Source of the DNA: Bacillus piscicola
GTDB lineage: Bacteria; Bacillota; Bacilli; Bacillales; Marinococcaceae
Direction of reading: 5' to 3'
Assembly: GCF_022458745.1 (NCBI RefSeq)
Contig: NZ_JAJJJF010000012.1
Span: 1-64,000 of the forward strand
DNA length: 64,000 nucleotides
Numbering within the stretch: position 1 is the stretch's first letter; every line of letters starts with the position of its first letter. A program made the position numbers and the translations under genes. The notes under the pieces are model-generated. The model did not search any database and was not told the origin of the DNA. It worked only from the letters and a program-made list of their open reading frames with translations. Shown here piece by piece: positions 36,268 to 45,889 of this stretch.

Positions 36268-37485
36268 GTGATAGAAATGACAACAGAAAGAATGTTCGAC
36301 CCCATTGAAGAAGCAATTTATGACTTGATGCAAGGTAAAGTCGTTATTGTCGTTGATGATGAAGACAGAGAAAATGAAGGTGATTTTGTCGCCCTTGCGG
36401 ATCAAGTGACACCAGAAACGGTTAATTTTATGATTACGCACGGACGCGGACTTGTATGTACTCCGATTTTGGAAGACAGAGCGCGTGAACTCGGTCTCGC
36501 GCCAATGGTCGAGAACAATACAGACCCACATGGAACAGCGTTTACAGTAAGTATTGACCACGAGTCAACTACAACTGGGATATCAGCAAGTGAGCGAGCT
36601 GGAACAATTAGAGCTCTGTTGGACCCTAAGACAACGAGTGCCAATTTCAAGCGGCCTGGCCATGTCTTCCCATTGGTTGCTAAAAACGGCGGAGTCCTTC
36701 GTCGTGCCGGACACACGGAAGCGGCGGTAGATTTGGCAAGACTTTCAGGTTCAGAAGCGGCCGGGGTTATTTGTGAAATTATTAAAGATAACGGGGAAAT
36801 GGCACGTGTCCCGGATTTACGTCAAATTGCCGATGAACATGAGTTGAAATTGATCACCATTAAAGATTTGATTCAGTACCGCCATAAGAAAGACAAACTT
36901 GTCAAAAAAGAAGTTGAAATTAACCTTCCGACTGCTTTTGGTGATTTTAAAGCGTACGGTTATACGTCTGTCATTGACGATAAAGAAAATATTGCACTGG
37001 TGAAAGGTGAGATCAAGCCTGACGAACCGTTACTTGTCCGCGTTCATTCAGAGTGCTTAACCGGCGATGTGTTTGGATCCCACCGCTGTGACTGCGGTCC
37101 TCAGCTCCAAGCGGCGTTGCAGCAAATTGAAGAAGCAGGCTCCGGCGTTCTTTTATATATGAGACAAGAAGGCCGCGGTATTGGACTGATTAACAAATTA
37201 AAAGCATATGAACTGCAGGAACAAGGATATGACACAGTGGAAGCGAATGAGAAGCTTGGTTTCAAGCCTGATTTACGTGATTATGGAATCGGTGCCCAGA
37301 TCCTGCGTGATTTAGGTGTTTCCGAAATGAAGCTGTTAACCAATAACCCTCGTAAAATTACAGGACTTAAAGGGTATGGCCTAGAAGTAGTAGAGCGTGT
37401 TCCACTGCAGCTTCCTTGTAACAAAGACAATGAAAAATATTTACGCACCAAACATTCCAAGCTGGGACATATGTTACATTTTTAA
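36268..37485 (+). CDS. ribBA: Bifunctional DHBP synthase/GTP cyclohydrolase II
   Basis: The 405-residue protein has an N-terminal 3,4-dihydroxy-2-butanone-4-phosphate synthase domain (about 10-205, [11 protein letters not shown] motif) and a C-terminal GTP cyclohydrolase II domain (about 210-405, with the zinc cysteines around HRCDCGPQ). It supplies both precursors of riboflavin. The start is GTG 36268, 5 nt after AAGGGG; ATG 36277 is an alternative. Confidence 0.95.
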   Translation: MIEMTTERMFDPIEEAIYDLMQGKVVIVVDDEDRENEGDFVALADQVTPETVNFMITHGRGLVCTPILEDRARELGLAPMVENNTDPHGTAFTVSIDHESTTTGISASERAGTIRALLDPKTTSANFKRPGHVFPLVAKNGGVLRRAGHTEAAVDLARLSGSEAAGVICEIIKDNGEMARVPDLRQIADEHELKLITIKDLIQYRHKKDKLVKKEVEINLPTAFGDFKAYGYTSVIDDKENIALVKGEIKPDEPLLVRVHSECLTGDVFGSHRCDCGPQLQAALQQIEEAGSGVLLYMRQEGRGIGLINKLKAYELQEQGYDTVEANEKLGFKPDLRDYGIGAQILRDLGVSEMKLLTNNPRKITGLKGYGLEVVERVPLQLPCNKDNEKYLRTKHSKLGHMLHF

Positions 37486-37565
37486 TTAAAAAAGCCAACC
37501 ATGCTATACTCTATGCAAATTGTTCGGATTTAAAAAGAGTCTTCAATGAAAAAGGAGTCGTTACA

Positions 37566-38039
37566 ATGGCAAATGTATATGAAGGTCAATTAGTGGGAAC
37601 AGGGCTTAAAATAGGAATAGTAGCTGGAAGATTTAATGATTTTATTACGTCCAAATTGCTTGAAGGGGCGGAGAATACCTTAAAGCGGCATGGTGTAGCA
37701 GATGAGGATATCGATATTACGTGGGTACCCGGCGCTTTTGAAATTCCCTATGCTGCGAAAATCATGGCGGAAACCGGACGTTACGATGCGATTATTACGT
37801 TGGGAGCCGTGATCAAAGGATCAACCCCTCACTTTGACTACGTCTGTGGGGAAGCGACTAAAGGAATCGGCGGGTTATCAATAGACAAAGGCCTTCCTGT
37901 TATTTTCGGTATACTTACAACGAATACGATCGAGCAAGCAATCGAAAGAGCGGGAACAAAAGCAGGCAACAAAGGAGCAGATGCTGCCATTACCGCGATT
38001 GAGATGGCAAACCTTGATAAAAAGTTCAAAAAAGGTTAA
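37566..38039 (+). CDS. ribH: 6,7-dimethyl-8-ribityllumazine synthase
   Basis: The 157-residue protein has the lumazine synthase fold, with [13 protein letters not shown] and the [15 protein letters not shown] active-site segment that holds the catalytic His. It forms icosahedral or pentameric shells and makes the riboflavin precursor. AAAGGAGTCG precedes the ATG. An 80-bp gap separates it from ribBA with no terminator visible. Confidence 0.95.
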   Translation: MANVYEGQLVGTGLKIGIVAGRFNDFITSKLLEGAENTLKRHGVADEDIDITWVPGAFEIPYAAKIMAETGRYDAIITLGAVIKGSTPHFDYVCGEATKGIGGLSIDKGLPVIFGILTTNTIEQAIERAGTKAGNKGADAAITAIEMANLDKKFKKG

Positions 38040-38060
38040 ACTACTAGAAGTACTCAGGAG

Positions 38061-38090
38061 ACATGGCGGAATTCCGTCATGTTTCGCTTT
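38061..38090 (+). terminator. Possible terminator after ribH
   Basis: The hairpin ACATGGCGG/CCGTCATGT with an AATT loop is followed by TTCGCTTT, a weak T tract. The 200 bases after it contain no gene. Confidence 0.45.
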
Positions 38091-38281
38091 GCCAAAGAAA
38101 AGTTTTTAAGGCAAAGTGATAATTTGGGCGAAATATGGTAACCTCTTTGTATAGAATGGTCATAGACAGCAAAGTTTTTATCTATAGATAACCGATGATC
38201 GTTCGGCAGTCGTGTTTAAGCCGTTCGTCCAGCAGGGTGCCTTTCGTTTTCAAATTCTCTGATTAAGTAAGGATGGTTCGA

Positions 38282-38671
38282 ATGTTTATTAAGTATAAAC
38301 CTGCTTACAAGAAGATCGCGATGGGACTTCTCTCTTACATGCCTGAAAAGAAAGAGGTCAAAGAACTTCAAGACATGATCAACCTCTATGAAGAAGATGA
38401 AAACTGGAAGCTTTTTTTATGGAAAGAAAATGATGATATTATCGGTGTCCTGGGGCTTTGTTACAGAGAAGACGGGACGGCAGAATTAAAGCATATTTGT
38501 GTGAATCCTTCGTACCGTGAGGAAGGAATTGGAAGAAAGATGGTCTTGACCATTAAGGAACGTTTAGGCGTTGAATTGATTGGCTGCGAGGATACAGCTG
38601 ATTTTCTCGGTTCTTGTAACCGTGCTGACAGAGAAGCTAATCATCAAAAAGCAAGCGAAGCAAGTGGATAA
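38282..38671 (+). CDS. ribT: GNAT family acetyltransferase RibT
   Basis: The 129-residue GNAT-fold protein has a KYKPAYKKIAMGLLSYMP start and an acetyl-CoA loop in VNPSYREEGIGRKM. It resembles RibT, the last gene of the rib operon in Bacillus subtilis, whose substrate is unknown. ATG 38282 is chosen because AAGG at 38269-38272 would be too close to the ATG at 38273. It lies 240 bp from ribH, so it may have its own promoter. Confidence 0.85.
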   Translation: MFIKYKPAYKKIAMGLLSYMPEKKEVKELQDMINLYEEDENWKLFLWKENDDIIGVLGLCYREDGTAELKHICVNPSYREEGIGRKMVLTIKERLGVELIGCEDTADFLGSCNRADREANHQKASEASG

Positions 38672-38674
38672 TTG

Positions 38675-38714
38675 AAAAGCTGTCCCGGTGTGATCAGGCT
38701 GGGACAGCTTTTTT
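38675..38714 (+). terminator. Terminator after ribT
   Basis: AAGCTGTCCC pairs with GGGACAGCTT and six T residues follow. It lies between convergent ribT and ypuF and may be bidirectional. Confidence 0.88.
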
Positions 38715-38732
38715 CGTCTGATATACGTGAGT

Positions 38733-39254
38733 TTAGAAGGGACCGAATAACAGTTTGTTTTTTTGAGAAAGCAGTTTTGTACAAACTGTACGATCTCGTA
38801 AGATGTGCCGGTGAATGATATACGGATCAGAAAGATCACTGTCGGAGAGCCACGTTACGTTTTCTTTTGCACATTCATCCTGGCATTTTGATTCAAGAGA
38901 CGAATCGGTAAGTGGCAGATTTACGTCCGTGTAACGCTCTTTTTTACGTATGGCAGCTAAGCGCCGGTCAATACGTTTCAGCAATTCATCGGTGTCAATT
39001 GACAAGTCGCGAAGTTCAGAACGATGCTCTCGGATGCGTTGGCACGCACTTATGATTAACTTCTCGGCGCCTCGCCAGTTCTCTCTGCGGTGATGGTAAA
39101 GGGCCACAGCAAATTGAATGAGCCCGACCCATTTATCTTCCCTTCGCGCTTTATCCTCTTTTTTCCAGTACTCCTCTAATATTTCATGACATTCAAAAAA
39201 ATCGCGGTACGCATGAAACTGAACTAAAAAACGAATATAAGCTTGCGGATACAT
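38733..39254 (-). CDS. ypuF: YpuF, DUF309 family protein
   Basis: The 173-residue protein has an N-terminal DUF309 helical domain (about 1-85) with the typical FFECHEILEEYWK motif. A longer variable tail of unknown role follows. The function is not established. Its place between ribT and scpA matches ypuF, but the strand is opposite to its neighbours. Confidence 0.85.
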   Translation of the reverse strand: MYPQAYIRFLVQFHAYRDFFECHEILEEYWKKEDKARREDKWVGLIQFAVALYHHRRENWRGAEKLIISACQRIREHRSELRDLSIDTDELLKRIDRRLAAIRKKERYTDVNLPLTDSSLESKCQDECAKENVTWLSDSDLSDPYIIHRHILRDRTVCTKLLSQKNKLLFGPF

Positions 39255-39343
39255 ATAGACCCCACTTCAAAAAAGGTAATTTCTTAAATTGTAACATACA
39301 TCCTTACCAGACAGTGATTCTATGCAGATCTGTCTGAGGACGC

Positions 39344-39373
39344 TTCAAACGACAGTATTCGTTATGATATAAT
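39344..39373 (+). promoter_or_regulatory. scpA: Promoter of scpAB
   Basis: An extended -10, TGATATAAT (39365-39373), has a weak TTCAAA -35 box 18 bp upstream. Confidence 0.55.
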
Positions 39374-39416
39374 AGAGCGCGTTATGTCGTGTGGAAACAT
39401 GAGGAAGGAGACGAAA

Positions 39417-40172
39417 ATGGAGCGTTACAGTGTGAAAATTGACAGCTTTGAAGGTCCATTAGATCTGTTGCTTCATTTGATCCAACAAGCGGAAGTAGAC
39501 ATCTACAATATTCCCGTTTCTGATATTACGAATCACTACCTGGAGTATGTCCGTACGATGCAGGAACTTGAGCTCAATGTTGCAAGCGAATATTTAGTGA
39601 TGGCGGCAACGTTGCTGGAAATTAAAAGTAAAATGCTTCTCCCGCAAACAGAGGAAAAAGAAGAGATGCTTTTGGAAGCAGAAGAAGACGATCCCCACGC
39701 TCATTTGATGACTAGATTAGTGGAATATAAAAAATATAAAGAAGCTGCTGCGTATTTACAGGAAAAGGAAAAGCAAGCAGCTCTCTATTACGCGAAGCAT
39801 TCTACAGATGTTTGTTCAGGCGCAGAACAGCAAAACGAACCGAATTTATCTGAGGAAGTAAGTTTGTTTGACTTGCTCCAAGCATACCAGTCCTTGCAAA
39901 ATCGACAGAGTCGTTCGGCTGTAAGAACGGTAACCACTATCGAAGCAGAGGAATTATCGATTGAGGAGAGGATGGATGACATTCTGTCGTCCCTCGAGAG
40001 TAACGGTACAGTCGAGTTTTCCGCATTATTCCCCGTTAAGCAACGCGCGTATCAAATCGTGACATTCCTTGCCATTTTAGAATTAATGAAAGATGGTAAA
40101 GTAACCTGTCTCCAATCAGAAAACTTTGGCGACATCACGGTAACCACAAGAGGAGGTAGGCCAAAAGGATGA
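39417..40172 (+). CDS. scpA: Segregation and condensation protein A
   Basis: The 251-residue kleisin has the conserved start FEGPLDLLLHLIQQAEVDIYNI, a middle linker rich in Glu and a winged-helix C-terminus. It bridges the SMC heads with ScpB in the condensin complex that organises the nucleoid. ATG 39417 has AAGGAG 6 nt upstream. It overlaps scpB by 4 nt. Confidence 0.95.
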   Translation: MERYSVKIDSFEGPLDLLLHLIQQAEVDIYNIPVSDITNHYLEYVRTMQELELNVASEYLVMAATLLEIKSKMLLPQTEEKEEMLLEAEEDDPHAHLMTRLVEYKKYKEAAAYLQEKEKQAALYYAKHSTDVCSGAEQQNEPNLSEEVSLFDLLQAYQSLQNRQSRSAVRTVTTIEAEELSIEERMDDILSSLESNGTVEFSALFPVKQRAYQIVTFLAILELMKDGKVTCLQSENFGDITVTTRGGRPKG

Positions 40173-40744
40173 AGGGAGAAGAAATACAGGCGATTTTGCT
40201 CGGTCTTTTGTATGTACGCGGTGATGAAGGAATCGAAGTAAAAGAAGCAGCGGATATACTTGAGACTTCTGAATCGGAGGCGGATGCACAATTAACCAAT
40301 TGCCAAGCATATGTAGAAACACGTGTCCCTGGCTTACAAATACATAAAGCTGCGGACAAATACCGACTCGTTACGGATAAAACAATTGCTCCTTATTTGG
40401 CGAAGTTAACGGAAAGTCCTGTCCGTAGCAAACTTTCTCAAGCTGCTCTGGAAACGCTTGCGATCATCGCCTACAACCAGCCAATTGGGAGAGCAGAAAT
40501 TGATGATATCCGTGGGGTGAAATCTGAAAAAGCGATTCAGACGCTCGCGAATAAGAAGTTGATTTCGGAAGCAGGACGGGCAGCGAGTATTGGTCGCCCC
40601 ATTCTTTATCAGACCACGGTTCACTTTTTGGAAGCTTTTCACGTAACGTCATTGGAGGAGCTGCCGCCCTTAAGTGAAGATGCGACAGAGGAATCTGCTC
40701 TTGAAGCAGAGCAGTTCTTTCAGTCGCTGGAAGGGGAGACGTAG
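40169..40744 (+). CDS. scpB: Segregation and condensation protein B
   Basis: The 191-residue protein has two winged-helix domains. The signature LETLAIIAYNQPIGRAEIDDIRG is present in split form around residues 93-115. It dimerises and binds ScpA in the SMC complex. It starts at the ATGA overlap with scpA. It converges with the DUF421 gene with only 4 bp between stop codons and no terminator hairpin. Confidence 0.95.
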   Translation: MKGEEIQAILLGLLYVRGDEGIEVKEAADILETSESEADAQLTNCQAYVETRVPGLQIHKAADKYRLVTDKTIAPYLAKLTESPVRSKLSQAALETLAIIAYNQPIGRAEIDDIRGVKSEKAIQTLANKKLISEAGRAASIGRPILYQTTVHFLEAFHVTSLEELPPLSEDATEESALEAEQFFQSLEGET

Positions 40745-40748
40745 GTTG

Positions 40749-41465
40749 TCATGACCCCTGTAAACCAGACTTCGGCTTTTGGTCATACGTAAGAATGTAT
40801 AAGGGGAAGGAGCCGTTCCACTCCGCGTATAACACTTGTTCGACAGCAGGAATCTTTTGTGAATGAATCTCTTCCATAATCTGCCCTTTCGTAATCCCGG
40901 CTTCTATCACATTGTCTTCCACCCACTCCCCGTCCAAAATAACGGCCAATGGCAAGTAAGGAGGAGGTGGAAGAGCACCCATCCAATCCTGGTTCGTCGG
41001 GGAGGCTGCCGCTGGAGTTTTCAACACATTCACTGTTCCATTTGCTTCTAATACAGCATAATACGCATCTTGTATAGAAAAAACATCCTTATCCCGAAGC
41101 AAGTGTTGCAGCTGGTTTAAGTCCAGTTTATTTTTTTTGAGCGCCTCATAGTCTATTTGCCCTTCTCTAATAACAACGGCCGGTCTGCCTTCTAAAAAGC
41201 TCCGGGAGCCTTGTTTTTTTTGGGATATTTTTTCAACAAATAAAATCAACAAAGCCCAAAGTATGACGGCATATAAGACGTAATGTAGTCCAATTTTTTT
41301 ATCAAAAATAGCATTTCCAACTAATTCTCCTAAAATAAGTGCAGAAATAAAATCAAACGGAGTAATTTGGCTGATCTGCGTTTTACCAAGCAGTTTTGTT
41401 ATTAATAACAAGGCAATAAAGCCAACAATTAATTCGACTGTTAAATAGATAAAGTTAACTTGCAT
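40749..41465 (-). CDS. DUF421 family membrane protein (YetF-like)
   Basis: The 238-residue protein has three N-terminal membrane helices (about 3-75) and a C-terminal soluble DUF421 domain with GRPAVVIREGQID. The ATG at 41465 is chosen because GGAGGG lies 6 nt upstream, whereas the ATG at 41471 touches it. DUF421 proteins occur in spore inner membranes, often beside spoVA genes, and some increase spore heat resistance. The gene is divergent from the spoVAC unit, which fits a spore role, but this is inferred. Confidence 0.82.
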   Translation of the reverse strand: MQVNFIYLTVELIVGFIALLLITKLLGKTQISQITPFDFISALILGELVGNAIFDKKIGLHYVLYAVILWALLILFVEKISQKKQGSRSFLEGRPAVVIREGQIDYEALKKNKLDLNQLQHLLRDKDVFSIQDAYYAVLEANGTVNVLKTPAAASPTNQDWMGALPPPPYLPLAVILDGEWVEDNVIEAGITKGQIMEEIHSQKIPAVEQVLYAEWNGSFPLYILTYDQKPKSGLQGS

Positions 41466-41625
41466 TATCATCCCTCCACTGGTTTTATCTCTGGTACGAC
41501 AAATCCCCTTTTTCTAAAACCCGGTCCACACCCACTGACTGCATACAAGCAGGTTATTTCCCTTCTTAGTATGAACACTCGACCTAAAATTACCCATTCA
41601 CGTTCGTTTCTTTATGTGCTTTGTT

Positions 41626-41656
41626 TACATAAAAAAAGATTCTTATTTCCATACTA
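41626..41656 (+). promoter_or_regulatory. Possible sigma-G promoter of the spoVAC unit
   Basis: CATACTA (41650-41656) matches a sigma-G -10 box. TACATA stands 18 bp upstream as a weak -35. The position, 43 bp before the lipoprotein gene, is suitable. Confidence 0.45.
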
Positions 41657-41699
41657 GGTGTAGACAGTAGCAGAATGATCCTAGGAAGGAAGGAAAGAC

Positions 41700-42131
41700 A
41701 TGCTGGTTACCATGAAGGTTTTTCCTCTAAGGCGTATCCTTTTTTGTTTTATGTTTCTATTCCTGTTAGTTAGCTGTCAAGCTGGAGACTATCCGAAAAA
41801 AACCGTCACCTTAAACGAAGAAACAGTACAAGCAGAAACTTTAATCCAAAATATCGACCCTGTTACTTCAGCGGTTGCTATTCATAATGAAAAAGAGTTA
41901 TATGCAGCTGCGGAGGTGGAACATATGGCCAGGCTGCGTTTAGAATCCATTCGTAAAGAAGCCCACGAACGTTTAACTGATCAATGGCCCGAAAAAACGA
42001 TCTTTTTTTCGACGGACAAAAAAGCGCTGTTAGAGTTGAGGAAATTAAACAATGACCTTGCTTTTAAAAGTGTTAGCAAAAAAGAAATAGATAAACGCTT
42101 AAGTAAAATTGAGGAATACATGAAGGGGTGA
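41700..42131 (+). CDS. YhcN/YlaJ-type sporulation lipoprotein
   Basis: The 143-residue protein has an N-terminal hydrophobic signal and the lipobox LLVSC (Cys about 26), so it is lipidated on the membrane. The rest is a charged alpha/beta domain resembling the YhcN/YlaJ spore lipoproteins of unknown role. AGGAAGGAAAG lies before the ATG. It overlaps nothing but ends 3 bp before spoVAC, so it is the first gene of that unit. Confidence 0.72.
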   Translation: MLVTMKVFPLRRILFCFMFLFLLVSCQAGDYPKKTVTLNEETVQAETLIQNIDPVTSAVAIHNEKELYAAAEVEHMARLRLESIRKEAHERLTDQWPEKTIFFSTDKKALLELRKLNNDLAFKSVSKKEIDKRLSKIEEYMKG

Positions 42132-42134
42132 CAG

Positions 42135-42611
42135 ATGAAAATGAAACAGAAACCTCCGCTTACGGATGCACAGAGAACATACCAGAAATTCGCCGCTAAA
42201 GACGAGCCACAGTCGCCTGTTCTGCTAAATTGCTTGAAAGCTTTTCTAATTGGCGGTAGCATTTGTGCGTTTGGTCAGCTTGTGCAAGACTTTTTTGTCT
42301 ATAACTTTGATTTCAATGAACAAACAGCGAGTAATCCGACAATCGCGGTTTTAATTTTCATAGCTGTCCTTCTTACCGGATTCGGCGTGTATGATAAGAT
42401 CGCGCAATTTGCCGGGGCCGGTACTGCTGTTCCGGTTACTGGTTTTGCCAATGCGATGTCCAGTTCGGCGATTGAGCATCGGACGGAAGGGTTGGTTCAA
42501 GGTGTGGGTACTAACATGTTTAAACTGGCAGGACCAGTCATTGTTTTTGGGACAACAGCTGCTTTTGTTGTAGCCCTGATTAAAACGCTATGGGGGTATT
42601 GGGGGGGATAA
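42135..42611 (+). CDS. spoVAC: Stage V sporulation protein AC
   Basis: The 158-residue membrane protein has a cytoplasmic N-terminus and about four helices. SpoVAC forms a mechanosensitive channel-like pore in the spore inner membrane that releases dipicolinic acid. It starts 3 bp after the lipoprotein gene and ends 1 bp before spoVAD. It is detached from spoVAA-AB. Confidence 0.93.
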   Translation: MKMKQKPPLTDAQRTYQKFAAKDEPQSPVLLNCLKAFLIGGSICAFGQLVQDFFVYNFDFNEQTASNPTIAVLIFIAVLLTGFGVYDKIAQFAGAGTAVPVTGFANAMSSSAIEHRTEGLVQGVGTNMFKLAGPVIVFGTTAAFVVALIKTLWGYWGG

Positions 42612-42612
42612 C

Positions 42613-43632
42613 ATGCTGCAAGGCAGTCAATCATGGAATTTTATTAATCAACCCGTTATTTTGTCTACTGGTGTCGTAGGCGGTCCCTTTGAGGGAGAAG
42701 GGAGACTGGCGGACGACTTTGATCATGTATTTTCAGATATTTGGCTGTCCGAAACAACATTTGAAAAAGCCCAAACGCGTTTACTTGAAGAAGCATCCTA
42801 CACAGCACTTGCAAAAGTAAATAAAAAACCTCAAGACATGCAGTTTATGTTTGCTGGTGATTTAATTAATCAGCTTACGTGCACAAGTTTTGCCTCCCGG
42901 ACATTGGCTGTTCCGTATTTTGGAATTTTTGGCGCCTGTTCGACGTCAATGGAAGGGCTCGCTTTAGGCAGTTTTGTCGTAAACAATGGCGGGGCCGATT
43001 ATGTGTTAACAGGAACAGCGAGTCATAACGCTGCAACAGAAAGACAATTTCGCTATCCGACAGAGTACGGAGCACAGAAGCCTCCTTCTTCCCAATGGAC
43101 CGTTACGGGTTCCGGTGCAGCAATCGTCAGCAAATCAGGTTCCGGCCCAGTGGTGACTTCTGCAACCATTGGAAAAGTGGTCGATATGGGCTTAACCGAT
43201 CCTTTTAATATGGGAGCTGCCATGGCACCGGCCGCGGCTGATACAATCGAAGCCCATTTTACTGACTTTGTGAGAGACCCCTCTTATTATGATTACATCG
43301 TGACAGGGGATCTTGGCAAAGTTGGTCTTCCTCTTATGGTAGAATTATTGCGCCAACGGGGAGTCATGGTAACAGAGGAGCAATGCATCGACTGTGGGAA
43401 GATTATTTACACCGATAATCAGCCCGTGAACGCCGGCGGAAGTGGTGCTGGCTGTTCTGCTGTCGTCGTATACGGGCATTTGCTGAACAAGATAAGAAAC
43501 AATGAGATCAATCGCATCCTCGTCGTTGCAACTGGTGCTCTTCACAGCCCCCTTTCATGCCAGCAAAAAGAATCGATCCCGTGTATTGCACACGCTGTTT
43601 CTATTGAAACACAAGGAGTGGGGGCATTATGA
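42613..43632 (+). CDS. spoVAD: Stage V sporulation protein AD
   Basis: The 339-residue protein has a thiolase-like fold. The thiolase-type cysteine region [10 protein letters not shown] and a C-terminal [11 protein letters not shown] are visible. SpoVAD binds dipicolinic acid and works with SpoVAC and SpoVAE at the spore inner membrane. It overlaps spoVAE by 4 nt. Confidence 0.93.
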   Translation: MLQGSQSWNFINQPVILSTGVVGGPFEGEGRLADDFDHVFSDIWLSETTFEKAQTRLLEEASYTALAKVNKKPQDMQFMFAGDLINQLTCTSFASRTLAVPYFGIFGACSTSMEGLALGSFVVNNGGADYVLTGTASHNAATERQFRYPTEYGAQKPPSSQWTVTGSGAAIVSKSGSGPVVTSATIGKVVDMGLTDPFNMGAAMAPAAADTIEAHFTDFVRDPSYYDYIVTGDLGKVGLPLMVELLRQRGVMVTEEQCIDCGKIIYTDNQPVNAGGSGAGCSAVVVYGHLLNKIRNNEINRILVVATGALHSPLSCQQKESIPCIAHAVSIETQGVGAL

Positions 43633-43982
43633 TGATGTATTTGTGGGCATTTATAGTAGGTGGGATTATCTGTGTTGCCGGGCAATTGTTGATGGATAAA
43701 GCAAAATTAACACCGGGACATACGACGACGATCCTTGTCATTACTGGTGCCGTATTAGACGGATTAGGATGGTATGAACCACTGATCGACTTTGCCGGGG
43801 CCGGGGCGACGGTGCCTATCACCAGTTTCGGTAATTCTCTTGTTCACGGGGCAATGGCTGAAGCAGAACAGCACGGGATTATTGGAGTCGTTACCGGTAT
43901 ATTCGAAGTGACCAGTGCCGGTATTTCGGCCGCGATCATTTTTTCGTTTTTTGCGGCGCTCTGCTTTAGACCGAAAGGATAA
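43629..43982 (+). CDS. spoVAE: Stage V sporulation protein AE (AEb)
   Basis: The 117-residue membrane protein has about four helices and the SpoVAE motif [15 protein letters not shown]. It corresponds to the AEb form of Bacillus subtilis. The separate spoVAEa gene is absent from both halves of the locus. Confidence 0.92.
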   Translation: MMMYLWAFIVGGIICVAGQLLMDKAKLTPGHTTTILVITGAVLDGLGWYEPLIDFAGAGATVPITSFGNSLVHGAMAEAEQHGIIGVVTGIFEVTSAGISAAIIFSFFAALCFRPKG

Positions 43983-43983
43983 G

Positions 43984-44021
43984 GAACGGGACTGGTTCAA
44001 GACAGTCCTGTTCTTTTTTTG
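43984..44021 (+). terminator. Terminator after spoVAE
   Basis: GAACGGGACTG pairs with CAGTCCTGTTC and is followed by seven T residues. Confidence 0.88.
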
Positions 44022-44153
44022 GACAACGGTGCGCATAATCAGCGGAAGACAACATACACTTTACCAAGAATGGACGAGTTATTAAGAAAGATTTTTTCGC
44101 TCCATGTGAAAAAACAGTAGCCAAAACGAAAAAAAGGGAAGCCGGGGTGCCTG

Positions 44154-45266
44154 ATGAAAAAATATATTTTTTTAATACTTGTAAGCTTACTCCTAATAAG
44201 TGACGGGTCTCCTATATATGCAAATGCTCCTATAAGTGATATAGCTGTTTCGGGACGATCGGCTGTTTTAATGGAACAAGAGAGTGGACGGGTGTTAGTT
44301 GCGAAACAAGAACACGAGGAACGTAAAATAGCAAGTATTACTAAAATTATGACGGCAATTTTAGCTATTGAATCTGGAAAATTAACAGAAAAAGTAAAGG
44401 TCAGCTATGAAGCCACTGGCGTGGAAGGTTCCTCGTTATATTTAAAACCTAAGGAAAAAGTCACGCTGGAAGACTTAACATATGGGCTGATGTTGCGATC
44501 GGGAAACGATGCAGCGGTTGCCATCGCTGAGCATGTCGGCGGCAGTGTGGATGGTTTTGTTTACATGATGAATAAAAAGGCACAAGAAATTGGAATGAAC
44601 GATTCTCAATTTACCAATCCGCACGGCCTTGATGATGGCGAGGAACATTATTCCACCGCCTACGATATGGCACTCCTGATGCAATACGCCATGAAAAATG
44701 AAAAGTTTCGAGAAATCAGTCAAACAGAACGTTACAAATCACCTCAAGAAGGCGAAAAATGGGACCGGGTGTGGAATAACAAAAATAAATTACTTACCTC
44801 TCTTTATGAGTATTGTACAGGAGGGAAAACCGGTTACACCAAGAAGGCAGGACGCACACTTGTGACGACGGCTGAAAAAGACGGGATGTCTCTCATCGCG
44901 GTTACACTTGATGCTCCTTCTGACTGGGATGATCACATTGCGATGTATGAAGCAGGCTTTGCTCGGTATTCACTCGTCCAGATGGCTACAGCGCAGGAAA
45001 AACTACCAGTAAAAGGGCTGCAAAAAGGAAAATTGTATACAGAAGAAGACGTGTATTATCCGGTCACAGAGAACGAAAAAAACAGTATACAGAAGAAGAT
45101 TATTGTAAACAAAGATGCTTTGGATGCAAAAGTGCCGCGTACTGTTGCAGGCAAAATAGAATGGTATATAGATAATGAGCTTGTACAGAGTGCAGCACTA
45201 ATCTATGAAAAACCGATAGAACGTGAAGATAATTTTTTTAAAAAGCTATTTCGTTTTTTTAGTTGA
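44154..45266 (+). CDS. dacB: Sporulation D-alanyl-D-alanine carboxypeptidase DacB
   Basis: The 370-residue low-molecular-weight penicillin-binding protein has a signal peptide (about 1-24), SITK (Ser61-Lys64), an SGN motif, KTG (GGKTGYTKKAG) and a C-terminal anchoring tail. The dacB-spmA-spmB arrangement identifies it as the mother-cell enzyme that reduces spore cortex cross-linking. GCCGGGGTG upstream of the ATG is a modest ribosome binding site. Confidence 0.93.
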   Translation: MKKYIFLILVSLLLISDGSPIYANAPISDIAVSGRSAVLMEQESGRVLVAKQEHEERKIASITKIMTAILAIESGKLTEKVKVSYEATGVEGSSLYLKPKEKVTLEDLTYGLMLRSGNDAAVAIAEHVGGSVDGFVYMMNKKAQEIGMNDSQFTNPHGLDDGEEHYSTAYDMALLMQYAMKNEKFREISQTERYKSPQEGEKWDRVWNNKNKLLTSLYEYCTGGKTGYTKKAGRTLVTTAEKDGMSLIAVTLDAPSDWDDHIAMYEAGFARYSLVQMATAQEKLPVKGLQKGKLYTEEDVYYPVTENEKNSIQKKIIVNKDALDAKVPRTVAGKIEWYIDNELVQSAALIYEKPIEREDNFFKKLFRFFS

Positions 45267-45292
45267 GTCTGGGGAGCGGAGGAGGGAATGCG

Positions 45293-45889
45293 ATGGTCCA
45301 TGTTATTTGGATCGCCATGTTTCTTATTGGAATTGTAACAGCGATGTTTAATGGGCGGATGGAGCAGGTGACGGATGCTTTGTTTTCGGGAGCGGAATCA
45401 GCTGTTACGCTTTGTTTCGGATTGATCAGTGTCATGGTGTTTTGGCTCGGAATGATGAATATTGCCCGGAGAAGCGGGATGCTGGATGCGTTCACCAGAA
45501 TACTGCGTCCGGTTGCGGTCCGTCTGTTCCCGGAAGTGCCGCCGGAGCACCCGGCGATGGGCTATATTCTATCGAATATAACCGCAAACATGATGGGGCT
45601 TGGCAACGCCGCTACACCGATGGGGATTAAAGCGGTAAAAGAACTCAAACAGTTAAACGGAGGAAAAGATGAGGCAAGCCGCTCTATGGTAACGTTGATG
45701 GCGTTAAATACAGCCAGTTTAACGCTCATCCCAACGACGGTAATTGCGATCCGAATGAACCACGGGTCAGAGGCACCGGCAGAAATTGTGGGAACAACTA
45801 TTCTGGCAACAGCTTGCTCAACGCTAGCTGCTATTTTCATAGATCGGTATTTTTATTACCGAAGTATGCGGAAAAGGAAAGGATATTGA
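45293..45889 (+). CDS. spmA: Spore maturation protein A
   Basis: The 198-residue membrane protein has Gate-domain helices and the NMMGLGNAATPMGIKA motif. SpmA and SpmB are needed for full spore core dehydration; the transported species is unknown. ATG 45293 is chosen because GGAGGAGGG lies 6 nt upstream; an in-frame TTG at 45263 would overlap dacB. It overlaps spmB by 1 nt. Confidence 0.93.
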   Translation: MVHVIWIAMFLIGIVTAMFNGRMEQVTDALFSGAESAVTLCFGLISVMVFWLGMMNIARRSGMLDAFTRILRPVAVRLFPEVPPEHPAMGYILSNITANMMGLGNAATPMGIKAVKELKQLNGGKDEASRSMVTLMALNTASLTLIPTTVIAIRMNHGSEAPAEIVGTTILATACSTLAAIFIDRYFYYRSMRKRKGY

